The position numbers and the translations under genes were made by a program. The notes beneath the pieces are model-generated. The model was not told where the DNA came from, ran no database searches, and saw nothing but the letters and a program-made list of their open reading frames with translations. This document shows, piece by piece, positions 8,255-15,746 of a DNA stretch of 39,945 nucleotides (the first letter of the stretch is position 1; every line of letters begins with the position of its first letter). Location of the stretch: NCBI GenBank assembly GCA_023386885.1, contig JAEWIX010000073.1, forward strand, positions 1 to 39,945, in the 5' to 3' direction. This DNA comes from Pseudomonadota bacterium (GTDB lineage: Bacteria; Pseudomonadota; Alphaproteobacteria; Rhizobiales; Xanthobacteraceae).

Positions 8255-9400
8255 ATGGCACCCGTCGATATCACCGTCCGCGATGTGTCCAAGTCCTATC
8301 GCGTTCACTCCCGCGCGCGGCGCAGCCTGTTCAAATCCAAGCAGGCCGAGCGCGTTTGGGCGCTGAAAGGAATCAATTTCAACGTCCAACGCGGCGAAGC
8401 GCTGGGTATCGTCGGGCCGAACGGCTCAGGCAAAACGACCTTGATCAAATTACTTGCTCGCATCACTTCGCCTGACAGCGGAGATATCACCATTGCTGGC
8501 CGGCTGATGTCGCTCGTCGAGGTTGGAGCAGGCTTTCACCCCGAACTCAGCGGTCGCGAAAACGTCTTTCTGAATGCGGCGATCTTTGGAGTTCCGGTTG
8601 CCGAAGTCGAAGAACGCTTCGATCGGATACTCGAATTCTCGGGGCTCGCCGACTTTATCAATGCTCCAGTCAAAACCTATTCATCGGGAATGTTTGTCAG
8701 ACTCGGTTTCGCTGTTGCCTCGCAGCTCGACGCGGATATCCTGTTGCTCGACGAAGTCCTGGCCGTCGGTGACCTCGCTTTTCAAGCTCGTTGCATGGAT
8801 CGGATCGAAGAAATCCGACGCTCGGGACGCACTATTCTGCTTGTTTCGCACGATCTCGCAGCGGTGGAACGGCTCTGCGACAGAGTTCTTTTGATCACGT
8901 CAGGTGAAATGGCGGGTGAAGGCAATCCACGCGACATGATCGAAAAATATCAGATCAGCGCGACCAAGCGCGTCCCGAGTTCAAATTTGAATTTCGAGAA
9001 CAGCGGCATTGCCCTGCACGGCATCAGCTTCGCCGGTCGTGACGGTGCTCGTCCCAAGACAGGAATGCCTTTGACCGTTCGCGTCAGCTATGAGGCTGAA
9101 ACATCCCTTGACGACGTCGTGTTCACTGTCAGCTTCATATGGCCGAGCGGTTATATCTGTACCGAGCTGGTGTCGTCCTCGGCCACTCTCGCCGCGGGAC
9201 CAGGACATGTCGTTTTCGATTGTCCGATCCTCGCCATTCAGCGGGGACTATATACCGTTGATCTTACAGTCACGACGCGCTCTGGACGTGTTCTGGCGAA
9301 GCGCATACGCGCCGCGCCATTTCGTGTCGATCCCGGCCTTATCGTGCAGGGTGATTTCTACATGACGCACAGCGCAAAGCTGGAGCGGGAGAAGAACTGA
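8255..9400 (+). CDS. Polysaccharide ABC transporter ATPase with Wzt-like C-terminal domain
   Basis: A 381-residue protein starting two bases after the permease stop. The nucleotide-binding domain (1-about 240) has Walker A GPNGSGKTT, the ABC signature YSSGMFVRLGFAVAS (as in Wzt/TagH proteins), Walker B DILLLDEVLAVGD and the switch histidine in LLVSHD. The remaining about 135 residues (from FENSGIALHGISF) form a beta-rich region matching the position and length of the Wzt C-terminal substrate-recognition domain, which in O-antigen exporters reads the modified non-reducing end of the glycan. This suggests that the cargo carries a recognisable terminal group. It ends 6 bp before the stop of the convergent C-A-PCP gene. 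Confidence 0.93.
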   Translation: MAPVDITVRDVSKSYRVHSRARRSLFKSKQAERVWALKGINFNVQRGEALGIVGPNGSGKTTLIKLLARITSPDSGDITIAGRLMSLVEVGAGFHPELSGRENVFLNAAIFGVPVAEVEERFDRILEFSGLADFINAPVKTYSSGMFVRLGFAVASQLDADILLLDEVLAVGDLAFQARCMDRIEEIRRSGRTILLVSHDLAAVERLCDRVLLITSGEMAGEGNPRDMIEKYQISATKRVPSSNLNFENSGIALHGISFAGRDGARPKTGMPLTVRVSYEAETSLDDVVFTVSFIWPSGYICTELVSSSATLAAGPGHVVFDCPILAIQRGLYTVDLTVTTRSGRVLAKRIRAAPFRVDPGLIVQGDFYMTHSAKLEREKN

Positions 9401-9406
9401 ACCGCT

Positions 9407-12400
9407 TCAGTTCGCTCCCTGCTTGACGCTCCGTATAAGTGCATCCAGTTCTTCCGGCGGAAGGCTGGCGAGATGATCTCGTAAATCACTTATTGTCGCT
9501 CTCGAACGCGCCTGGGGCCTGATCTCCGTCAACTCCTCGTCTTCGGCGAGTGGTGCATTTTTTACGGCATTGGAGAAACCTGCCAGCGTCGGGTTATCGA
9601 ATATTGCCCGAATCGGGATATCGACACCAAATCGGCGCCGCACTCGGACGATGACTTGCATCGCAAGCAACGAATTGCCTCCGAGGTCGAAGAAATCGTC
9701 GGCTGCACTGATGTCGTTCTCACGCAGCACGGCGCGCCAGATCTCGGCCACATCGGCATTCACCGGCATCGTGATGGGTGCAGCTTCATGGCGGATTGGA
9801 GCATCGGCGAGCGACTTGAGAGCGATCTGGTCGACCTTGCCGCTCGGCAGGAGTGGAAGCGCATCAACGACGAGCAACTTGGCTGGAACTGCTGCCGATG
9901 GCAAACGCTCTTGCAGAAATGCGCGTAGTTCATTCGGAACGGGAGCCTTCTGCTCCTGGTGTCCGACAACGAATGCCACTAGCCGTTGTTGGTCGGCATC
10001 GCCGACAATCATCGCCGCGGCATCCTTCACCGCGGCGTGGCTGCGAAGCGCGCCCAGTATCTCGTCGAGTTCCAGCCTGACGCCACGCAATTTCACCTGA
10101 TTGTCGTTGCGCCCGAGATAAAGGACCGCACCGTCTGCCTGGTAAACACCACGATCGCCGGTATTGAACAGGATCGGCGAAGGCGCCCCCGCAATCGGAT
10201 TGGCCTTGAACCGCTCCGCGGTCAGATCGGGCTTGCTCCAATAACCGAGTGCCAAGCATGCGCCACCCGCGTGGATCACGCCGGGCATGCCGACCGGAGC
10301 GGGTTGGCCCGTGCGATCGAGAACGTAAACCTGCGTATTGGCGATGGGTTTGCCGATCGGCACAGATCCACCGACATCCGCATCCTGAAGTTCGTGGAAA
10401 AGAACGTCGGCTGCGACCTCGGAAGATCCGTAGAGATTGATCAGCTTTCGGTCGGGGCAAGCCAGCTTGAAGCGGCGCACCAAGTCCGACGTGAGAATCT
10501 CGCCGCTCACCGACCACATCTTGAGCGTCGGCAGACGCTTCCCCAGGTCGGGCGCGTGATCGAGCAGCACGCGCAATAATGTCGGCACGAGCACGATTCT
10601 AGTGACGCCATGCCGGTCAAGCAGCGCGATGAATTTTTCGGGATCAAGGACGGTTTCATCCGGAATGATGACCGTCGGCACGCCCGCTAACAGCGGCCCC
10701 AGCATTTCCCAGACAGAATCGACGAAGCCGATCGACGTCTTGCAGCAGGCAACCTCGCCGCGCGCGAAAGGATAAGCCTCATGCATCCAGTCTATGCGGT
10801 TCATCAAGGCCGTTGTCACCCCCATGACGCCCTTCGGTACCCCGGTCGAGCCGGACGTGAAAAGAACATAGGCGAGATCGGCACCCGCTCCCTGAACCGT
10901 TATCTCCGCCGGCTTGGCCCATAGCGACGCATCATGGTCCAACAGGATCGTTGAAAGCCCGGCGGGCAAACGGTTCGACAAAGCGCGAAGCGTGAGCACG
11001 GTCCGACAGCCGGCCAGTTTAACGAGTTGCGCGAGACGCTTGTCCGGCTGCGCTGTATCGAGAGGCACCCAGGCCACCCCCGCGATCAAACAGCCGAGTA
11101 TCGCCGTGAAGGCTTCGACCGAGCGGGGCAGAAAGAGGCCAACCGGCTCGGCCTCAAGACCATGCAGTACTGCCGCGACCTGCCCTGCTCGCCGCGCAAG
11201 TTCGCCAAAGCTGATCCGCTGGTCGCCGGAAACGAGCGCGACGTCATCCGGCCGCGCCGCCGCGATCTCGGCAAAGACTTCTGCCGGCGAGTGTTGAGGA
11301 TATTCGCGCGCGGTTGCATTCCATTCAAACACCGCCCGTTGCCACTCGTCCTTACCAAGCAGTTTGACACTGCCGATTGTCCGCTCGGGCTCGTTGACGA
11401 CAGACTCCAGGATACGCTCGAATTGATCGGCCATTCGCTCCATCGTCGATGGATCGAAGAGCTCGCTGTCGTACTCGAAGGAGCAGGACAACCCATCCCC
11501 CTCGATTATCTCAAACGTGAGATCCAGCTTGGACACGCCAGGGTCCACGTCCATATCCTGAACCTGGAGGCCAGCCAGCTTCGGTAATTCATGCCGAAAA
11601 TTCTGAAGCACGAACATAACCTGAAAGATCGGGGAATGGTCGCGTGTCCGCGGATGTCCCATTTCAGCCACCACCCGCTCGAACGGAACGTGCTGATGCT
11701 CGAACGCATCAAGCAGGACCGAGCGATTGCGGGCCAGCAATGCAGCAAAGGTTGGATCGCCTGACAGATCCCCGCGCAGCGCCACCGTATTGATAAAGCA
11801 GCCGATGAGTTTCGCGAAATCTTCATCGCGATGTCCGGATACTGGCGTACCGATCACCACATCGTCTGTATCGGCCCAGCGTTGCAGGAGAATTTGGAAC
11901 GCCGATAATAGGCCCATAAAAAGGGTCGCCCCCTGACGAGCGCACAATACTCGCAGCGCTTCGGCAACGCCTTCATCGATGTCGAATCCGAACCGCTTGC
12001 CGCGGTGACTCCGCTGCGCGGAGCGTGGACGCACAGTCGGCAGTACAAGGACGGGTGGCGCACCAGAAAGCGCTGTCCGCCAGAACGCGACGTCCTGCTC
12101 GAACGCCCCGCGGGCATATAGCCTCTCCTGACGTTCGGCGAAATCACTGTATTGAAACGCGATATCCGGCAAGAACGCTGGCCTGCCAGTTTGTCCCGCT
12201 TCATAAAGGCCGGCGAGTTCATCAAAGAAAGCCCCCATTGAGGAGCCATCAATGATGGCGTGATGAAACACGATCACGAGCACGTGCTCGTCATCCGAGA
12301 TCCGCGCCAGTGTCACGCGTAAATGTGGCGGAACGGCAAGATCGAAGGAGGTCTGACACATCCGCACCGCAAGCTCGTTCACCCGTATCCGACGTTCAGA

Positions 12401-12670
12401 TTCCGGATATGAACTAATGTCTTGTTCTTCGACGACGAGCGATATCTCGTCATGCACCTGTTGCAGAACCGTTCCGTTCCGCTCGACAAGCCCCGTCCGT
12501 AGCACGTCGTGCCGCGCAATAAGTTCATTGAATGCTCGTGCAACGAGGTGCTTGTGAACCATCCCCTTAAGTCGCAGCGCTCTCAACAGATTAAATACAG
12601 GGGTTCCTGCATCGATTTCATTCGTCAACCAGAATGCACGTTGCTGGGCAGAAGCTACAAATTCCTGCAA
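9407..12670 (-). CDS. NRPS protein: condensation - adenylation (predicted beta-alanine) - peptidyl carrier
   Basis: A 1087-residue module. The C domain (1-435) has intact HHAIIDG at 136-142. The A domain (about 455-955) has A3 FTSGSTGVPKG (604-614), A7 NTGDRG, A8 NDNQVKLRG and the A10 lysine in LPSGKVD. The carrier domain (about 970-1040) has DDFFDLGGNSL with Ser1000. A short tail (1040-1087) ends in a helical, charged segment that may act as a docking element. Aligning by eye to GrsA gives pocket residues V650, D651, W654, V693, S720, S722, L746, A754, D755 and K945. The code VDWVSSLADK lacks the Asp235 that binds alpha-amino groups and differs at one position from the beta-alanine code VDWVISLADK as I recall it. 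The start is TTG with GGAG 7 bp upstream. There is no TE here, so release is expected on the partner C-PCP-TE protein. Confidence 0.93.
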   Translation of the reverse strand: MQEFVASAQQRAFWLTNEIDAGTPVFNLLRALRLKGMVHKHLVARAFNELIARHDVLRTGLVERNGTVLQQVHDEISLVVEEQDISSYPESERRIRVNELAVRMCQTSFDLAVPPHLRVTLARISDDEHVLVIVFHHAIIDGSSMGAFFDELAGLYEAGQTGRPAFLPDIAFQYSDFAERQERLYARGAFEQDVAFWRTALSGAPPVLVLPTVRPRSAQRSHRGKRFGFDIDEGVAEALRVLCARQGATLFMGLLSAFQILLQRWADTDDVVIGTPVSGHRDEDFAKLIGCFINTVALRGDLSGDPTFAALLARNRSVLLDAFEHQHVPFERVVAEMGHPRTRDHSPIFQVMFVLQNFRHELPKLAGLQVQDMDVDPGVSKLDLTFEIIEGDGLSCSFEYDSELFDPSTMERMADQFERILESVVNEPERTIGSVKLLGKDEWQRAVFEWNATAREYPQHSPAEVFAEIAAARPDDVALVSGDQRISFGELARRAGQVAAVLHGLEAEPVGLFLPRSVEAFTAILGCLIAGVAWVPLDTAQPDKRLAQLVKLAGCRTVLTLRALSNRLPAGLSTILLDHDASLWAKPAEITVQGAGADLAYVLFTSGSTGVPKGVMGVTTALMNRIDWMHEAYPFARGEVACCKTSIGFVDSVWEMLGPLLAGVPTVIIPDETVLDPEKFIALLDRHGVTRIVLVPTLLRVLLDHAPDLGKRLPTLKMWSVSGEILTSDLVRRFKLACPDRKLINLYGSSEVAADVLFHELQDADVGGSVPIGKPIANTQVYVLDRTGQPAPVGMPGVIHAGGACLALGYWSKPDLTAERFKANPIAGAPSPILFNTGDRGVYQADGAVLYLGRNDNQVKLRGVRLELDEILGALRSHAAVKDAAAMIVGDADQQRLVAFVVGHQEQKAPVPNELRAFLQERLPSAAVPAKLLVVDALPLLPSGKVDQIALKSLADAPIRHEAAPITMPVNADVAEIWRAVLRENDISAADDFFDLGGNSLLAMQVIVRVRRRFGVDIPIRAIFDNPTLAGFSNAVKNAPLAEDEELTEIRPQARSRATISDLRDHLASLPPEELDALIRSVKQGAN

Positions 12671-12916
12671 AAGGACGCTCCATTCTCTGTGAGGGACCAG
12701 TTGTCAATTTGCTGATCACAGATCCTGCCGAGGATATCCTCAACTATGCGCAAGTTGCGGCAAGCACTTCGTCAAATTTGCGACGAGGCATTTGACGCAC
12801 ACTGACGAGTAATGGGCGCTACCGTTACGGCCGAAACATCGTTCCAAGTGCCGCGCTTCGAAACAAGCTCCGTCACTTTATGTTACTAGTCCCGACAACA
12901 ATCGTGTATTGGATAA

Positions 12917-13297
12917 CTACATCGCCTCGACGACAACGTCAGGAAACTTGAGCGCGAGTTCCGCCCTGAGCGCTTCGAACTGTGCAATATTGTGGTCGAG
13001 TTGCTTCAGTCGATCCTGACCGCTTTGAATTTCGGCATCCATCCTGTTCAGATGGTTCGTATCCCTGTCGTCCCGATCGATATATTCGTCGACATCATTG
13101 CCGACAGTGACCGCCGCACGCGACAGAACATCCGCGACACGTCGCGCAAGGCCATCCCTCTCGAATTCTGCAGCCATCAACGCCTCATTGATCGCCTTGG
13201 CGATAAGAGCAACATTCGCAGCGTCCGACTGACGATCCCGATCCGGTGAGCGGGTTCTGAACATCAGGGCTCGACCGCGGAAAACCTGGTTCAACAT
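12917..13297 (-). CDS. Hypothetical small coiled-coil protein
   Basis: A 126-residue protein from ATG 13297 (TTG 13306 would add three residues). It is mostly helical and charged, with a basic N-terminus (FRGRALMFRTRSPDRDR) and a likely coiled coil over roughly residues 70-120 (DEYIDRDDRDTN...LKQLDHNIAQFEALRAELA). There is no signal peptide, membrane segment or known domain that I recognise. It lies between the C-A-PCP gene and the UDP-glucose dehydrogenase remnant, on the same strand, separated from the NRPS start by about 245 bp in which I see no gene. Function unknown. It may be part of the inserted segment or an older resident. Confidence 0.5.
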   Translation of the reverse strand: MLNQVFRGRALMFRTRSPDRDRQSDAANVALIAKAINEALMAAEFERDGLARRVADVLSRAAVTVGNDVDEYIDRDDRDTNHLNRMDAEIQSGQDRLKQLDHNIAQFEALRAELALKFPDVVVEAM

Positions 13298-13486
13298 TTC
13301 TTTCAATGCAGTAATCCTTCGCGGATTATCGGGAAATCTCAGACAATCATTTGGACAAGCGCGAGCGAACCCGGGGAGCCTGCCGCTCGATTAAGAGATT
13401 TCTTTGACGAAGTACGACTGGAACCTCGAGAGAAGTCCAAACCCGTCGCAATCCATTATTGAGAGCATGGATACCTGCTACCTGGC

Positions 13487-13787
13487 TCAGTAAGTCGCCG
13501 GCTGAGGCCGCCCGACACCGCAGTAATGAAATCCATTTAGCATCGCATCTTCCGGCGAATAATTATTCCGCAGATCGATGATGACCGGGCACACCATGAT
13601 GTGTCGCCAGTTGTCGCAGGTCCAATGCGCGAAATTGCTCCTATTCGATGACAACAACAATCGCGCGAGCCCTCTCGCGCAATCCTGCGCATTCTCACAA
13701 AAGGAGACATCGGTGAGAACCCGTCGTGCCGATCGGATCGAACACCTTCACATTCGCACCCACGTCCTGCGGCGCAATAATCAACGG
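13487..13787 (-). pseudogene. UDP-glucose 6-dehydrogenase C-terminal remnant, frameshifted
   Basis: Reading minus in three frames recovers the C-terminal domain of UDP-glucose dehydrogenase in order. First comes GANVKVFDPIG (about 13727-13760). Then, in another frame, comes CENAQDCARG followed by AIVVVIE, a TAG where the family has Trp, and EQFRALDLRQLA. Last is PVIIDLRNNYSPEDAMLNGFHYCGVGRP, ending at a TGA at 13487. The frame changes and the in-frame stop show decay. The N-terminal NAD domain and catalytic Cys are absent. The enzyme would have supplied UDP-glucuronate, the substrate of the epimerase whose remnant sits at the other end of this segment. Confidence 0.7.
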
Positions 13788-13837
13788 GGTGGATGCACAT
13801 CACACATATCGTCGGTCGGCCTAAATATCGGGCCAAC

Positions 13838-13885
13838 CGACTCGTTCTTAGACGGCGATTGACTCGCTCTTAATGTGTCGGCTCA
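13838..13885 (-). repeat. Right IS21-like terminal inverted repeat (plus inner repeat copy)
   Basis: Read on the minus strand from 13885, the first 28 bases match the left end at 3078-3105 with five mismatches. A second copy of the core (TAAGAACGAGTCG, 13850-13838) follows. Core spacing is about 22 bp here against 30 bp at the left, as expected for left and right ends of one IS type rather than copies of the same end. I see no obvious target-site duplication in the flanks. Confidence 0.7.
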
Positions 13886-13899
13886 ACGGCAGGATAAGA

Positions 13900-13975
13900 T
13901 GGTGGGCCCGGCAGGACTCGAACCTGCAACCAGACCGTTATGAGCGGCCGGCTCTAACCATTGAGCTACAGGCCC
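13900..13975 (-). tRNA. tRNA with CAU anticodon (probably tRNA-Ile2, lysidine-modified)
   Basis: A 76-nt cloverleaf with encoded CCA: acceptor GGGCCTG/CGGGCCC, D stem GCTC/GAGC, anticodon stem GGCCG/CGGTC with loop CTCATAA, and T stem GCAGG/CCTGC around TTCGAGT. The anticodon is CAU. The body resembles the isoleucine-2 tRNA (C34 modified to lysidine by TilS) more than an initiator, but elongator Met cannot be excluded by eye. Its 3' end faces the inserted segment 15 bp away. Confidence 0.9.
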
Positions 13976-14158
13976 CGGCCGGATGTCGGATATGCAACCG
14001 GCATCGGCGCAGGCATCCCTTACAATGCCGGGTGCCGCACGGCAATCCGCGCGCGGCGGATTATCCGTCGATCCCGTCGCGGCGATACGTGCTGCGGCGA
14101 CGCCGGAAAGCCGCCCTCGCCCGACGAAGCAGGTTCGATCGATCAGCGGTCGCCGCCC

Positions 14159-15406
14159 TCAACCCATGCGCGGCGCGAGCGTCATGCGGCCACGCGCCCG
14201 CAGCAGCAACGCGACCACGATCACCACGTTGACGGCATTCCATGCCATGCCGTTGAGGAACGCGGCGGCATAGGAGCCGGTCGCATCGAAAATCACACCG
14301 GAGAGCCAGCCGCCGAGCGACATGCCGACGACCGAAGCCAGGATGACGATACCGACGCGGGTGGCAGCCTCCTGCGCCGGCATCGATTCACGAATGATGA
14401 TGGCGTAGCTCGGCACGATGCCGCCTTGGAACAGACCGAACAGCGCCGAGATCACGAACAGCGAGGTCAGGCTATCGAAGAACAGAAACAGCATCAGCGC
14501 TGTGCCCTGCGCGATCGAGCCGATCAGCAACGTCCGCAAGCCGCCGATGCGATCGGCGAGAAATCCCGAACCGATCCGGCTGACGATGCCGAAGCCGAGC
14601 ATCAGGGACAGCATTTCCGCGCCGCGCGCCGCGCCATAACCGAGATCGCCGCAATAGGCGACGATATGCACCTGCGGCATCGACATCGCCACGCAGCAGG
14701 CAACGCCGGCGATGCCGAGGATAGCCGTCAGCGCGTTGTTGCCGAGCCGCAAGTCGATGCGCGGCGGCGGAGCGTCGACATGCGTGTGCCGCGTCGCGCC
14801 ATCCATCCGGCTGCGCAGCACCAGCGTGACGAGCGTCATCGCGATCGCAACGAAGATGCCGACCGCGATATGCGTCGGCCTCCATCCGAACGACTGGATT
14901 CCCCAACTGAAGACCGGCGGCCAGATGGCACCACCGACATAGTTGCCGCTGGCGGCAATGGTGACGGCGAGCCCGCGATAGCGGTCGAACCAGTGCGAGG
15001 CTTCGGTCATCAGCGGCCCGAACGTGGCGGACGAGCCGAGCCCGATCAACAGATGTAGCACGATCACCTGCCACAGCGCCGTCGCGTAGCCGATGCCGAC
15101 GTAACCCAGTCCCATCGCAGCGATGCCGATGCCGATGGCGGTGACGATGCCGAACCGGTCCATGATCTTGCCGGTGCCGACGCCGCCCAACCCGAACCCC
15201 AGCATCACCATGGTGAAGGCCAGCGAGGCCGCGCCCCGCGAGGCGCCGAACTCCACTTGCACCACCGGCAGCGCCACCACCACCGACCACATGCCGACGC
15301 TGCCGATCGAACCGATCAGCACGGCGATGGCGAGGCGAATCCACGCCTGACGGGAATCGGGGGTGAATTTGCTCGAATCGGGCGCCGCATTGGAACTTTG
15401 TGCCAT
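14159..15406 (-). CDS. Major facilitator superfamily transporter, monocarboxylate/oxalate-formate-like
   Basis: A 415-residue protein with a short Ser/Asp-rich N-terminus and twelve predicted transmembrane helices in two halves split by a cytoplasmic loop (RSRMDGATRHTHVDAPPPRIDLR, about 200-220). The loop 2-3 motif GKIMDRFG (about 79-86) and its repeat ADRIGG (about 290) are the MFS signature. The pattern of small residues (GLGSSATFGPLMTEASHWFDRYRGLAVTIAASG) resembles oxalate:formate antiporter and monocarboxylate-type permeases. The substrate cannot be told. It lies between the tRNA and flhA, divergent from flhA by about 340 bp, and shows no operon partner. Confidence 0.88.
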   Translation of the reverse strand: MAQSSNAAPDSSKFTPDSRQAWIRLAIAVLIGSIGSVGMWSVVVALPVVQVEFGASRGAASLAFTMVMLGFGLGGVGTGKIMDRFGIVTAIGIGIAAMGLGYVGIGYATALWQVIVLHLLIGLGSSATFGPLMTEASHWFDRYRGLAVTIAASGNYVGGAIWPPVFSWGIQSFGWRPTHIAVGIFVAIAMTLVTLVLRSRMDGATRHTHVDAPPPRIDLRLGNNALTAILGIAGVACCVAMSMPQVHIVAYCGDLGYGAARGAEMLSLMLGFGIVSRIGSGFLADRIGGLRTLLIGSIAQGTALMLFLFFDSLTSLFVISALFGLFQGGIVPSYAIIIRESMPAQEAATRVGIVILASVVGMSLGGWLSGVIFDATGSYAAAFLNGMAWNAVNVVIVVALLLRARGRMTLAPRMG

Positions 15407-15559
15407 GGCGCAACTTCGTCGGCCCGCCTCAACGGGTCAAGCGATCCCGCACGCATTTGAGACATGCGCGCCCATCCGAACAAAACAGAAACATCGGAGG
15501 ATCACGTCCGTCGCAACGACACCGGGACGCGCTGGACGATACGCTCAAAACGTCGCCGG

Positions 15560-15574
15560 TTAACGCTTTGCTAA
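15560..15574. promoter_or_regulatory. Candidate CtrA box upstream of flhA
   Basis: TTAA-N7-CTAA, one base from the full CtrA consensus TTAA-N7-TTAA, 173 bp before the flhA start. CtrA controls early flagellar genes in Caulobacter and relatives, and ctrA itself is 5.6 kb away. Prediction from pattern only. Confidence 0.4.
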
Positions 15575-15746
15575 CCATACACCGGGCAAATTTTGCCTAC
15601 ACGCGTGAAGTCGAGTGTCGTGATTGCGCAGCCGGGGGCAGCCCGTGGATGCAAGTGCGGTACCTCACTTTCGAACCGGCGGCCCTGCGGCCGCCGCACA
15701 GCCGTTTGCCGCGCGCGGGCGGCAGCCGAGAGGGGACGCCGCGACG

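Noticed and set aside
13537..13836. Minus open frame over the UDP-glucose dehydrogenase remnant taken as a new small gene
   Set aside because: The recognisable dehydrogenase motifs are spread over three frames, so the open frame is a by-product of decay.
3078..13885. A complete IS21-family element
   Set aside because: The ends resemble IS21 termini, but no istA or istB gene lies between them and no target duplication is visible.
13961..15058. Long plus frame antisense to the MFS gene
   Set aside because: The minus strand encodes a full 12-helix MFS protein; the plus frame is Arg/Asp/His-rich shadow and starts inside the tRNA gene.
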